Source: Pelagicoccus mobilis (GTDB lineage Bacteria; Verrucomicrobiota; Verrucomicrobiia; Opitutales; Opitutaceae). From it: a stretch of DNA of 64,000 bases. Shown here one piece after another: positions 45,124 through 53,961 of the stretch (positions are counted from its first letter, which is position 1; the number at the start of each line of letters is the position of its first letter). A program made the translations under genes and the position numbers. Where the stretch lies: the NCBI RefSeq assembly GCF_016595505.1, contig NZ_JAENIL010000032.1:1-64000 (forward strand), given 5' to 3'. The notes beneath the pieces are model-generated. The model had not been told where the DNA came from, did not search any database, and saw nothing but the letters and a program-made list of their open reading frames with translations.

Positions 45124-45790
45124 GATTTTGATTGTTGAAGATGATGAAGCGCTCGCTCGTGGATTGAGAGACAACTTTGGCTTCGAGGGCTACGAAGTGC
45201 TCTATGCGGCCGATGGCGATACGGGGCTCGATATGATATTGGAGCAGGGGCCCGACATTGCGTTGTTGGATGTGATGCTGCCGGGGCTTGACGGTTTTTC
45301 GATATGCGATACTGCTCGGAAGGAAGGCTGCGACATGCCGATCATCATGCTGACGGCGAAGGGGCAGGAGCGGGATATTGTGCGCGGGCTCGAGTTGGGG
45401 GCGGACGATTACGTGGTAAAGCCGTTTTCAGTAAAGGAGCTGATGGCTCGAGTTAAGGCGTTTCTTCGGCGTCACCGTTCGATCGAGGAGCGCGTATTCG
45501 AGTTTGGGGAGTTTCGTTTTGATCGGGATTCTCAGGCGTTGAGCCGAGATGGCGATGTGGTGAAACTGACTCGTAAAGAGTATCAGTTGCTCGAATACTT
45601 ATTGACAAATCAAGGCAAGGCTCTGACTCGCCAAGGCATTATGAATACGGTTTGGGGAAGCAGCGTGCTGGTGACGCAAAGGAGTGTGGATCGCTGTGTG
45701 ACGACGCTGCGCTCGAAAATCGAACCAGAGCCCTCGAGGCCGAAGCATGTGCTTACGATTCGAGATGTAGGGTACCGTTTCGAGGCGTGA
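45116..45790 (+). CDS. OmpR-family response regulator
   Basis: The 224-residue protein has a receiver domain (IVEDDEALARG, phospho-Asp in ALLDVMLPGLDG, Lys in VVKPFS) and a C-terminal winged helix (KLTRKEYQLLEYLLTNQGKALTRQ, then VDRCVTTLRSKIE and VLTIRDVGYRF). It is phosphorylated by the kinase it overlaps. Targets unknown; no clear binding-site repeats are seen near the operon. Confidence 0.94.
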   Translation: MPKILIVEDDEALARGLRDNFGFEGYEVLYAADGDTGLDMILEQGPDIALLDVMLPGLDGFSICDTARKEGCDMPIIMLTAKGQERDIVRGLELGADDYVVKPFSVKELMARVKAFLRRHRSIEERVFEFGEFRFDRDSQALSRDGDVVKLTRKEYQLLEYLLTNQGKALTRQGIMNTVWGSSVLVTQRSVDRCVTTLRSKIEPEPSRPKHVLTIRDVGYRFEA

Positions 45791-45804
45791 TTGCTGAGCG
45801 GGTA

Positions 45805-45836
45805 CAAAAAAGCCTCCGCACGTCTGACGGAGGCTT
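45805..45836 (-). terminator. Terminator of the VPDSG-CTERM gene
   Basis: Stem AAGCCTCCG (45810-45818) / CGGAGGCTT (45828-45836). On the minus strand it is followed by TTTTTTGTACC, so it ends the leftward gene; it may also damp rightward read-through from the response regulator. Confidence 0.8.
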
Positions 45837-45860
45837 AGAGAAATTGATTGTATTGGGAAA

Positions 45861-46616
45861 TTAGCGGCGACGGCGCATCGCGGCGAGGCCAAGAAGAGCA
45901 AGGCCAGCGAGACCGAGCGTCGATCCAGAATCAGGAACGGTCCATGTGATATTGTCGACTGCGCCCGAGCCTCCGAGGTGAACTTCGACTTTGTCGAAGG
46001 ATGTTAAATTGTGGTCTGATGCGAGAATCGGGCTAACCCGATTGATTTTGTTGTCACCCCAATCCGTGACCCCGAGTGAGTCAAAACCCACTGTTACCGA
46101 ATTGAGTCCGCTGAAGAATTTTAGAGCTCCATCTTCGGGCGTTCTTACGCCTTCAACGTCAATTAGATCGAGACCAAATGAAAAAATAGATTGGACGAAA
46201 TCAAAAGTGAGAACGCCGGTGTATTTGTTGCTGAAGCGCGTTCCTTCGTCATCTGGTAGATCTGCCACTCCATCGCGAGTGCCGGTATTGTTCTCTTGGA
46301 CTATGAGGAGTCGATTTAGGACTGTATCCTTGTCGAGATTCCCTCCATCCCAAGCGTCTTTGTCCGTTCCGTATCCAGTTCTTTGTAGGTCTGGGTCTCG
46401 GGTGTCAGTCAACTCACTGTTAAAGAGTACTGCAAGTTCGAGACCGTTGTCGTTGTTTAGGCCGCTGATTACCACTCCATGACTCGATTCGAAATCGTTT
46501 GTAACGATTTTCCCGTGAGCGAGAGCTCCTTCATCGAAAGTTAGGGTTTTGGTAATCGCACTAGCAGACACGGTTAACAGTCCGGCTGCGGCAAGAGAGA
46601 GGATTAGGTTTTTCAT
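45861..46616 (-). CDS. VPDSG-CTERM sorting-domain protein
   Basis: The 251-residue secreted protein has signal peptide MKNLILSLAAAGLLTVSASA, a beta-rich body (about 25-220; TKTLTFDEGALAHGKIV, VFSFGLDLIDVEG-like segments), and a C-terminal sorting signal made of VPDSGST, the hydrophobic LGLAGLALLGLAA and the basic tail MRRRR. That tripartite end defines the VPDSG-CTERM class, a Verrucomicrobia relative of PEP-CTERM that is processed by an exosortase. The body is of the PEP-CTERM-protein beta-sandwich style; function unknown. A sigma-54-like promoter and palindromes lie upstream, and a terminator follows. Confidence 0.88.
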   Translation of the reverse strand: MKNLILSLAAAGLLTVSASAITKTLTFDEGALAHGKIVTNDFESSHGVVISGLNNDNGLELAVLFNSELTDTRDPDLQRTGYGTDKDAWDGGNLDKDTVLNRLLIVQENNTGTRDGVADLPDDEGTRFSNKYTGVLTFDFVQSIFSFGLDLIDVEGVRTPEDGALKFFSGLNSVTVGFDSLGVTDWGDNKINRVSPILASDHNLTSFDKVEVHLGGSGAVDNITWTVPDSGSTLGLAGLALLGLAAMRRRR

Positions 46617-46650
46617 TTCTGCTTGGTGTTTGGGAGTTGGGCAGAAATCT

Positions 46651-46666
46651 AGCAATCGGTATGCCT
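46651..46666 (-). promoter_or_regulatory. Sigma-54-like (-24/-12) promoter
   Basis: On the minus strand the sequence reads AGGCAT-ACCGA-TTGCT, close to TGGCAC-N5-TTGCW with the essential GG and GC at the right distance. Transcription would start about 25 nt before the ATG at 46616. Sigma-54 control has been described for PEP-CTERM genes in other bacteria, which makes the match more credible. Confidence 0.45.
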
Positions 46667-46705
46667 ATTTGGGGTGTTTCCCTCTACGTTTCTTATAAGT
46701 ACCTG

Positions 46706-46746
46706 AACCTTATTGAGTAAGGTTGTTTGTGAGTAAAGTTACTCAC
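46706..46746. promoter_or_regulatory. Two palindromes, possible enhancer-binding sites
   Basis: AACCTTA-TTGAG-TAAGGTT (46706-46724) is followed at once by GTGAGTAA-AG-TTACTCAC (46729-46746). Both carry GAGTAA words. They lie 40-80 bp upstream of the sigma-54-like promoter, a usual place for activator sites. Confidence 0.45.
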
Positions 46747-46876
46747 GAAGTTGGTATCCCAAGGTTTGTTAGGCTTTCGTTACGTTCTCTGGGTTTGCTT
46801 ACAATCCAGGTAACCTTAAGCGCTTAGGGTATTTGCTAGACGCTTCCCGCTTAGGGCCGAGGCGTGATACGAGTGC

Positions 46877-48826
46877 TTAGCTCATGTGTTTGTTGAGGAA
46901 GGCTAGAACTCTCTCGTAGGTTTTGACACGTTTCTTTAGCGAAAAGATGTTATGACCTTCGTCACCAATGAACAGTACCTCATGCTCCACTTCGTGTTTT
47001 TGTAGCTCGGTTTTTAGCTTTTTGGACTGTCGAATTGAAACGTTGGAATCGTCTTTTCCGTGAATCACAAAGATCGGAATTTTGACTTTGTCTATGTGGT
47101 AGATGGGAGAGATCTCTTCGAATCGGTCTTGGTTCTCTTTGGGATCGCCCAACTCTTCTTTCAGTTTGTGATGCGAATAGTGATGGTCTTGGCGCTTGCG
47201 AGACTTGATCATTTCCTCCCAATCGAAAACCCCCATATTTGTGATGGCGCAACTGTAAAGATCGGGTTCGAATGTTGCTCCGCACAAGGCTGAGTAACCC
47301 CCAAAGCTGGCTCCCATGATGGCGAGTCGATCAGGATCGGCGATGCCTTGCTTGACCATGAGTTTGGCAGCTTGCGTGATATCGTCCTGCATTTTTCGGA
47401 AGTGGTATTGGGGATCGAATGAGATCTCTTTCCCATATCCTGTTGATCCCCTATAGTTGACTCGGACTACTGCGTATCCGTTTGATGTGAAAAATTGAGT
47501 TTCATCATCATAACCTCCCGAGTCGCGGACCCAAGGTCCTCCGTGTATCAGACATATCGTTGGATAGGGACCTTTTTTCTTTCCTTTTGGTAGAGTAAGG
47601 TAGCCCTCTAATCGGAGACCGTCTTTTGTTTTGTAGTGAAAAACCTGGGTCGGAGATAGCTTTTCGTAATCGAGCCAAGGAGCTGTCTTGGATATTTGAT
47701 TTAGGGTCTTTGCTCGAAGATCTAGGATAGAGTATTCTGGAGGCACTGAATCGGAGTAGGAGTAAACAAGATGCCTGCTGAAATCAGTGCTCGAATTGTA
47801 GATAATGTTTACTCGATTCGGTATCGCGCTATCGACCATGCGTTGGATGCTTTCTAATTCATCATGAAGCCATACAAAAGTCATGGTATCTCTTAGGTAA
47901 CGAAAGCCGACGACTTGCTTCCCGTAGTAAAGGTAGCGAGCTGTATCCGAAAAGTCATAATAGTCGTCGCGAAACAAAAGTTCCCCGATTGATTCAGATT
48001 CTATGTCGTAGGTGTAGAGACCCTTGGTTTTTTCACCATTGTAACCGGATACGAAGAGTGTGTTCTTTTCTGCTCCGAACAGCTCGATGTCCCAGCGCTC
48101 TGGGTCTAATTTGAGCGGTTTCCAGTCCTCCTCTTTGGTGTAGCGGTGAATATACTCGAGTTTGTCCTGGTGGAAGCGAAGAACGATTCGAGGCTGATGT
48201 TCATGGTCAAACCCCCACCAGAAAATGTCACCTGGTGGATTGTAGATGCGATTTGAGATGAGAGGATTCGAGCTTGTTGGTGCTGTTTCGGTTTCGCCAG
48301 GACCTGATCTGATCTTTGCGTTTCCGGTAGCTCGAAGTCGGGCTAAGCCCGGTTTTGCTCGGAAACTGTCCCGTATCCAGATCCATGCGTCTTTGTCTTC
48401 TCTCATAGGATCGGCCCAGCTTACGACAGCGTCATTGGCTATCAGAGGGTAGATCTCCTTGCGGTTGACGTTTACGCTGAAAATGCCTTCGACGTAGGCA
48501 CCCCATTTGCTGAGGTGGAAAGCAACATCTTCATTGGTGGTCCAGGTAACGCTATCGATATCCTTGGCCCGCCACTTGAAGGATCGATGGATCTTCATGG
48601 TATCGAGATCGAAGATGACGAGCCCACGATCACCGTCCTCACCAATAGGTGCCACGCTCGCGGCGTATTTACCATCTGGTGACATCGTCATATTGTAGAC
48701 GCGTGGCGGACGTAGCAGGTTTTCTGTGGTGTTGCCAATTTTGGGCTGTTTCTTCTTCGCTTCGAGATGGGAGGGCAGGGCACAGAGAAGAACCGCCACG
48801 AGGAGTGCGGGGATTGGGATTTTCAT
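46877..48826 (-). CDS. Secreted S9-family prolyl oligopeptidase-type peptidase
   Basis: The 649-residue protein has a signal peptide (IPIPALLVAVLLCALPSHLEA), an N-terminal beta-propeller (about 30-390) and an alpha/beta-hydrolase domain with CLIHGGPWVRDSGG. The catalytic triad is Ser507 in GASFGGYS, Asp593 in HGKDDSNV and His625 in DEGHNIF. It would cut short peptides in the periplasm or outside. ATG 48826 begins the signal peptide; the frame extends to 48868 without adding family sequence. It stands alone, with 59 bp to hemG upstream on the same strand. Confidence 0.92.
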   Translation of the reverse strand: MKIPIPALLVAVLLCALPSHLEAKKKQPKIGNTTENLLRPPRVYNMTMSPDGKYAASVAPIGEDGDRGLVIFDLDTMKIHRSFKWRAKDIDSVTWTTNEDVAFHLSKWGAYVEGIFSVNVNRKEIYPLIANDAVVSWADPMREDKDAWIWIRDSFRAKPGLARLRATGNAKIRSGPGETETAPTSSNPLISNRIYNPPGDIFWWGFDHEHQPRIVLRFHQDKLEYIHRYTKEEDWKPLKLDPERWDIELFGAEKNTLFVSGYNGEKTKGLYTYDIESESIGELLFRDDYYDFSDTARYLYYGKQVVGFRYLRDTMTFVWLHDELESIQRMVDSAIPNRVNIIYNSSTDFSRHLVYSYSDSVPPEYSILDLRAKTLNQISKTAPWLDYEKLSPTQVFHYKTKDGLRLEGYLTLPKGKKKGPYPTICLIHGGPWVRDSGGYDDETQFFTSNGYAVVRVNYRGSTGYGKEISFDPQYHFRKMQDDITQAAKLMVKQGIADPDRLAIMGASFGGYSALCGATFEPDLYSCAITNMGVFDWEEMIKSRKRQDHHYSHHKLKEELGDPKENQDRFEEISPIYHIDKVKIPIFVIHGKDDSNVSIRQSKKLKTELQKHEVEHEVLFIGDEGHNIFSLKKRVKTYERVLAFLNKHMS

Positions 48827-48885
48827 TCTAGATTTGGGCCGGGCCCAGGTCGATGGGCCTCTCTTCAAAGGGAAATCTAGATTTA

Positions 48886-50256
48886 CTAGGTATTTGTGCT
48901 AAGGCAAGCCGCTATTCGCTTCCCGCTGAGAATCGAGGATCCCATGGCGATGCCGTCGACGCAGTTACCTCCGAAGTGGAGGCCTGGAAACTCAAGCTCG
49001 AGGGATTTGAGCGTTTCTTTCCAAGGGGAGAAGTTCTGGGTGTATTGAGGAATGGCTCGGGGCCAGGAGCTGCAGTGAGAGAATGTGGGAGATCCTTCTA
49101 GCCCGACGAGATTCCTGAGGTCGTTGAGGGCGATCTCTTCGAGTTTCTCTTTGCTGAGTGCAGCTAAATCAGGTCTGCGAATGCCGCCGATCATAACGGT
49201 GAGCAGGCAGTGTCCTTCTGGCGCTCGACCGTCGTAGAGTGAGGAGCTAAACAGAGCCCCAAGGATGGTGGGTGACTCCTTGCTTGGCACCAGCATCCCG
49301 AAGCCATCGAGGAGGTGGGGAATCTGCTCCCGTTTGAAGCCAAGGGCGAGGCTGTGTACGGCGGGGTATTCGAGGTTTGGAGACGCTTTGAGAGGGGGAG
49401 CTATGGCTTCGCTCCAAGCGATCCGCTTTATGGCATGAGAGGGTAGGCAGACGACTAGCTTTTTTGCGAAACCTTCGAAATTCTCGCCGTCGCGTTTCCA
49501 GGTGACTTGCCAAGCGTTGTCGATGCGATTGACCGCTACTACCTCGGAGTCGAGCCAGAGACGGTTGCCGAGTTTGCGAGCGAGCGTTTTGGGCAGAATG
49601 CCTAGACCTTCTTTGAAGCTTATGGAGCGTTTCTTGTAGGCGGTGCCTTCTCGCTTTTGCTTTTTCTTGTGTTTGATGGCTCCGCGGATGATGGAGCCGC
49701 CTTCACGCTCAAAGCTCCGCATGATTGGAAAGGCGTGTTCGAGAATGAGTTTATGGGGGTCTCCGGCGTAGACTCCGCTGACGAAGGGGTCTATGGCGTA
49801 GTCGAGGAAGTCGCGTCCCATGCGACGGCTGACAAAATCGGCAACGGTTTCAGTCGCTCCTGCTCGGTTGGAGATTTGCTTGCGAAAGGGCTCGAGGAGG
49901 AAACCTAGTTTACCGACGAAGGAGAACAGCGGGGTCGTGATGGCCTGTAGTGGACTGGTGGGTACTGGTACTGGGCGGCCATTTTTGATGATATAGCGTT
50001 TGCTCGCTATTGGCTTTGTCTCTTGCAACTGGTTGGTAAGGCCAAGTTCTGCGATGAAACTCTCCACCCAAGGCTCGGGGAGAAGCAGCGAATTGGGGCC
50101 GCGTTCGACGAGGTAGTCGCCTTCCTTGTGCGTAGAGATAGGGCCTCCGGGCTCGGTTCGTTTCTCGATTACGGAAACGTCGAGACCTTCTTTTTGCGCG
50201 AGGTATCCCGCGGTGAGTCCGCTGATGCCTCCTCCAAGTATGATCGCATCTTGCAT
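48886..50256 (-). CDS. hemG: Protoporphyrinogen/coproporphyrinogen oxidase (HemY type)
   Basis: The 456-residue FAD enzyme has dinucleotide-binding motif AIILGGGISGLTAGYLA and the family region ISTHKEGDYLVERGPNSLL. FVSGVYAGDPHKL lies near the middle, and the C-terminal FAD segment LEFPGLHFGGNCVDGIAMGSSI closes the fold. It oxidises protoporphyrinogen IX (or coproporphyrinogen III) with O2. Presence of hemF here favours the protoporphyrin branch. It lies near hemE and hemF but is separated from them by two genes on the opposite strand. Confidence 0.9.
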   Translation of the reverse strand: MQDAIILGGGISGLTAGYLAQKEGLDVSVIEKRTEPGGPISTHKEGDYLVERGPNSLLLPEPWVESFIAELGLTNQLQETKPIASKRYIIKNGRPVPVPTSPLQAITTPLFSFVGKLGFLLEPFRKQISNRAGATETVADFVSRRMGRDFLDYAIDPFVSGVYAGDPHKLILEHAFPIMRSFEREGGSIIRGAIKHKKKQKREGTAYKKRSISFKEGLGILPKTLARKLGNRLWLDSEVVAVNRIDNAWQVTWKRDGENFEGFAKKLVVCLPSHAIKRIAWSEAIAPPLKASPNLEYPAVHSLALGFKREQIPHLLDGFGMLVPSKESPTILGALFSSSLYDGRAPEGHCLLTVMIGGIRRPDLAALSKEKLEEIALNDLRNLVGLEGSPTFSHCSSWPRAIPQYTQNFSPWKETLKSLELEFPGLHFGGNCVDGIAMGSSILSGKRIAACLSTNT

Positions 50257-50406
50257 GAGAGAATAAGGGTCCTAGGGTGAAGGGTGGACTTTGGCAATGC
50301 CTCAATGCTAGGGCTGGCGGGATGCCGTATCTGAATGGACCGGATGATCGCTATTCAAGGCCCTTTGTTTACCCTAGTATTAATGTGGATCAATCCCGGT
50401 TGTGTT

Positions 50407-51921
50407 ATGAAAATTCGTATTCCCCTCGTTTTCTTTGTGGCTTTAGCGTCGGCGTGCAGCGTGTTGGTTGGCGAAGCTCGCAAGCCGAACATCCTTTGGA
50501 TTTTTCCCGAGGATATGTCTCCATTTCTTGGATGTTATGGGGATCCGATCAATGCGGGGCATACCCCGGCGATCGATCGTTTGGCGGCATCGGGAGTTCG
50601 CTTTGAGCGTGCCTATGTTTCGGCCCCCGTTTGTTCTGCTAGCAGATCGGCTATCATCACAGGAGTGATGCAGACGACGACAGGGACACAGGAGCATCGA
50701 TCGAGCCGTTGGACGGATGGGGAGGTCGTGCCTGCTCATGTTCGGATTCACCTTCCGGAGGGGATGAAAACGATCCCTGAGCTAATGAAGGAGGCTGGCT
50801 ACTTCACCTTCAACAACGGGAAGGACGACTATAATTTCCACTACGACCGCCGAGCTCTTTACGATATTGGAACGGAGGAGAGCTATGTTGAGGGGATGAA
50901 TGGGTGGCAGGGAAACAAGTCGCCTCATGGGGCGTCGGTGGTGCATGACGTGTGGAGCTCGCGTCCTGACAAGGACCAGCCATGGTTCGGCCAGTTGACT
51001 CTACGTGGGGGGAAGGGGAACAACCGCTTTGTGCGTGAAGGTGAACTGCTCGCGGACAAGGCGGTTCCATTGCCTCCGTATTTTCCGGATACCCCCGCTC
51101 ACCGAAAGGCTTGGACGGCCCATTACAATGCGGTGCGGGGGACCGATGCGGAAGTGGAGACGGTGATGTCGCAGCTCGAAGCAGATGGAGAGCTTGAGAA
51201 TACGATCGTGTTTTTCTTTTCGGACCATGGCAGCAATCATTCGTTGCGTCACAAGCAGTTTTGCTACGAGGGAGGCGTGCATGTGCCGCTAATCGTTGCG
51301 GGGGGACATGCTGCGATAGGGGAAGGCGTCGTTCGGAGCGAATTGGTATCTGGCTTGGACATCTCAGCGACTACTCTCGCTTTGGCGGGAGCGAAGATGC
51401 CGGACTATCTCGATGGGCAAAACCTGTTCAGTCCTGAGTACGAGGAGCGTGAGTTCGTCATTTCCGCTCGTGATCGTTGCGACTTCACGATTGATCAGAT
51501 ACGTACGGTTCGTACGGATACATATCGTTATATTCGAAATTATTTTCCGGAGCGGACGCTTTCGCAGCCTCAGTATCGGGATAAGTCGAAGGTAGTGCTA
51601 GACATGAGACGACTTCACGCTGCGGGGGCGCTTACCGACTATCAAGAGGAGCATTGGTTCGGTCTACGCCCTGAAGAAGAGTTGTACGATATCGAGAAGG
51701 ATCCGCATCAGGTTAATAATTTGGCTAAGAGTCCGGAGTTTGCGGCGCAATTGGAACGGCATCGAAAGATCCTGGAGGATTGGATCGCTGAAACGGGTGA
51801 TTTGGGGCAAGCGGATGAGGCGGACGTTCAGCTGGAAGCTACCTATAATTTGTGGAAAGACCGCGAGCAGTTCCGCGATCAGGACACGAATCCCGAGTAC
51901 GATAAATTCAGAGGTAAATAG
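50407..51921 (+). CDS. Secreted type I sulfatase (heparan-sulfatase-like)
   Basis: The 504-residue protein has a signal peptide (IPLVFFVALASACSVLVGEA). The core starts RKPNILWIFPEDMSPFLGCYGD. Cys76 in CSASRSAIITG is the C-x-A-S-R formylglycine site. FFFSDHGSNHSLRHK provides later metal and sulfate ligands. The PEDMS variant and the overall order resemble sulfatases annotated as heparan N-sulfatase-like; the real substrate may be an algal polysaccharide. It differs clearly from the sulfatase at 12301 and lacks the operator motif. A PfkB kinase gene follows after 63 bp. Confidence 0.9.
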   Translation: MKIRIPLVFFVALASACSVLVGEARKPNILWIFPEDMSPFLGCYGDPINAGHTPAIDRLAASGVRFERAYVSAPVCSASRSAIITGVMQTTTGTQEHRSSRWTDGEVVPAHVRIHLPEGMKTIPELMKEAGYFTFNNGKDDYNFHYDRRALYDIGTEESYVEGMNGWQGNKSPHGASVVHDVWSSRPDKDQPWFGQLTLRGGKGNNRFVREGELLADKAVPLPPYFPDTPAHRKAWTAHYNAVRGTDAEVETVMSQLEADGELENTIVFFFSDHGSNHSLRHKQFCYEGGVHVPLIVAGGHAAIGEGVVRSELVSGLDISATTLALAGAKMPDYLDGQNLFSPEYEEREFVISARDRCDFTIDQIRTVRTDTYRYIRNYFPERTLSQPQYRDKSKVVLDMRRLHAAGALTDYQEEHWFGLRPEEELYDIEKDPHQVNNLAKSPEFAAQLERHRKILEDWIAETGDLGQADEADVQLEATYNLWKDREQFRDQDTNPEYDKFRGK

Positions 51922-51984
51922 TAAGAGAATGGCGAGGTACCAATCCGCTTGAGGGAAGGCGAAGAAGGAGAGAGGCTCGTTCGC

Positions 51985-52899
51985 ATGAGCCCTCCGGAAA
52001 CGTCCCCGCTCAAGGCGTATGTCTATGGCATGTCCTTGCTTTCTACGATTCACAAGCTCAAGACGGGGTACCCGGCTGAGGATACCTACGAGGAGATCGT
52101 TCAAACGGAAACCGTTCCCGGGGGAGAAGCGGCCAATGGGGCTATTCTATTGGCGAAATGGGGCGTCGAGACAAAGCTAGACGGAACGCATCTGGGGAGT
52201 CGGACCCGGCAAGCGTTGTTGGCCGCTTTTGGAAACTTCGGGGTGGATTGTTCGCTTTTGACTTACGACCCGAGTTTCGAGGGGTGGAAGGATATTGTTT
52301 TGTGTGGAGGTGGGACGCGTACCGTTTTTGGTTGGTTTCAGGCTCTGTTCGCGGTCGAAGACAAGTATTGGAACGAATTGAATACAGAGGCGGTCGCGGA
52401 GGCTGACGTAGTTGCTTTGGATCCATTTTTTGGTGACAGCTCCCGTGCTGTTGCGGAAGCGTGCTTGGACGTTGGGACCCCGTTCGTTTCAGTGGATGCT
52501 CCGTTTGATGATGTGTTGGCTAGGGGAGCGGCTGCGATTGTTGTATCCGGCGAGTATCGGGATCAGCAGTACGAGGGCGTTGGAAAGAGGGAGTTGCTGG
52601 AGCTGTATGCTAAGGAGTGCTCGGGCTTGGTGGTGTTTACCTCGGGAGAGGGTGAGATCTTGTACGCTGAAGATGGCGAAGTGAAATCGATAGATCCGTA
52701 TGACGTCGAGGTTGTGGATACGCTCGCTGCAGGAGATTCCTTTCGAGCGGGGGTGGCGTATGCGGTGGCTCGAGGGTACGATGGGGAGAGGACTGTTCGG
52801 TACGGAGCAGCAACCGCAGCTTTAGTGTGCGCTCGATTTCCATCGATCCACCCCGTGCCGAGCTTGGATGAGGTGAAAGCGTTGGCGAATGGTCGTTAG
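51985..52899 (+). CDS. PfkB-family sugar/nucleoside kinase
   Basis: The 304-residue ribokinase-fold protein has the N-terminal GGEAANGAILLAKWG motif and the C-terminal DTLAAGDSFRAGVAYAVARG, which holds the catalytic Asp and anion hole (GD). The phosphate acceptor is not predictable; 2-keto-3-deoxy-sugar acids, fructose and ribose are common family substrates. It follows the sulfatase on the same strand, which suggests a role in sugar use. ATG 51985 has a GAAGGAG upstream at a rather long distance; a TTG at 51949 is in frame. The stop codon is inside a dispersed repeat shared with the hemE end. Confidence 0.85.
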   Translation: MSPPETSPLKAYVYGMSLLSTIHKLKTGYPAEDTYEEIVQTETVPGGEAANGAILLAKWGVETKLDGTHLGSRTRQALLAAFGNFGVDCSLLTYDPSFEGWKDIVLCGGGTRTVFGWFQALFAVEDKYWNELNTEAVAEADVVALDPFFGDSSRAVAEACLDVGTPFVSVDAPFDDVLARGAAAIVVSGEYRDQQYEGVGKRELLELYAKECSGLVVFTSGEGEILYAEDGEVKSIDPYDVEVVDTLAAGDSFRAGVAYAVARGYDGERTVRYGAATAALVCARFPSIHPVPSLDEVKALANGR

Positions 52900-52916
52900 G
52901 GCTAACGGCCGTTACC
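52891..52916. repeat. GGCCGCT...AGCGGCCGCTACC repeat, copy 3 (two stop codons)
   Basis: A diverged copy: GGTCGTTAGGGCTAACGGCC and then GTTACC. TAG at 52897-52899 ends the PfkB gene and TTA at 52912-52914 is the TAA of hemE on the other strand, so one hairpin closes both convergent genes. Confidence 0.6.
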
Positions 52917-53937
52917 TGTAATTGCAGACGGTTTCGACTAGGGTCTCCATGTTCTCGATACGGGCGGTTGGGTGGATACCGTGACCGAGATTGAAAATGT
53001 GTCCAGGGCGGTTTTTCATGGCGTCTAGGATGCGCGTGGCGCTCTCTTTGACGATTTCGGGTTTGGTATCGAGTAGGACGGGGTCGAGGTTTCCTTGGAT
53101 AGCTATGTTGGAAGGAATGCGTTCGGCGGCTTCCTCAATTGGGATTGTCCAATCAACCGCTATCGCCTTGGGATCGCAGGCGGCTTGGCGAGCGATGTGT
53201 GGTGTGGTGCCCTTGGCATAGATGATCATTGGAATCTCGTCGCGGACTGCGTCGATGACTTTGCGTATCCATTTGAGGGATGCGGCTTCGTAATCTTCGC
53301 CGGAGATGATTCCGCCCCAGGAGTCGAAAATCTGGATCGCGTCTGCTCCGGCTGCTTTTTGCATGCGGAAGTAGGCGATGAGGGCGTCGGAGATCTTCTC
53401 CATGAGGAGATCGAAGGTGGCTCTGTCTTGATAGAAGAGGGCTTTGACCTTGGCGAAATCTTTGGAGCTGCCGCCTTCGAGCATGTAGGTGCCTAGAGTC
53501 CAAGGGGAACCGCCGAAGCCGAGAAGCATCTTGGAACCGTCGAGTTCAGCGTCGATGAGCTTTAAGGCTTGGGCGACGTAGTCTAATTTTTCTTCGATGG
53601 CGGTGGTCGAGAGTTTTTCGATCTGCTCGCGGTTTTCGAGGGTGTAGTCCATGCCGATGCCACCGCGTTCGCGGAAGTGGTAGCCTTGGCCCATGGCCTC
53701 GGGGATGACGAGGATGTCGGAGAAGAGGATGGCGGCGTCGAGATTGAAGCGGCGTAGTGGCTGCATGGTTACCTCAAGCGCGAGTTCGGGAGTTTGAGCG
53801 AGCTCGAGAAAACTGTATTTTTCTTTGAGTGCTCGGTACTCGGGGAGGTAGCGGCCGGCTTGGCGCATGACCCAGATGGGAGGGCGGTCGAGTGGTTGAC
53901 AATCGAGGGCGGCGAGGAAGCGTTCTTTGGAATTCAT
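52912..53937 (-). CDS. hemE: Uroporphyrinogen III decarboxylase
   Basis: The 341-residue TIM-barrel enzyme decarboxylates the four acetate side chains of uroporphyrinogen III. It has the substrate-binding signature PIWVMRQAGRYLPEYR near the N-terminus, the catalytic Asp in AILFSDILVIPEAMG, GFGGSPWTLGTYM, and the late NLGHGIHPTA. Length is normal. It is transcribed after hemF with 24 bp between them, so the two consecutive steps share an operon. Confidence 0.96.
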   Translation of the reverse strand: MNSKERFLAALDCQPLDRPPIWVMRQAGRYLPEYRALKEKYSFLELAQTPELALEVTMQPLRRFNLDAAILFSDILVIPEAMGQGYHFRERGGIGMDYTLENREQIEKLSTTAIEEKLDYVAQALKLIDAELDGSKMLLGFGGSPWTLGTYMLEGGSSKDFAKVKALFYQDRATFDLLMEKISDALIAYFRMQKAAGADAIQIFDSWGGIISGEDYEAASLKWIRKVIDAVRDEIPMIIYAKGTTPHIARQAACDPKAIAVDWTIPIEEAAERIPSNIAIQGNLDPVLLDTKPEIVKESATRILDAMKNRPGHIFNLGHGIHPTARIENMETLVETVCNYR

Positions 53938-53961
53938 CTGCTTTGAGAAGGAATTTAGAAA

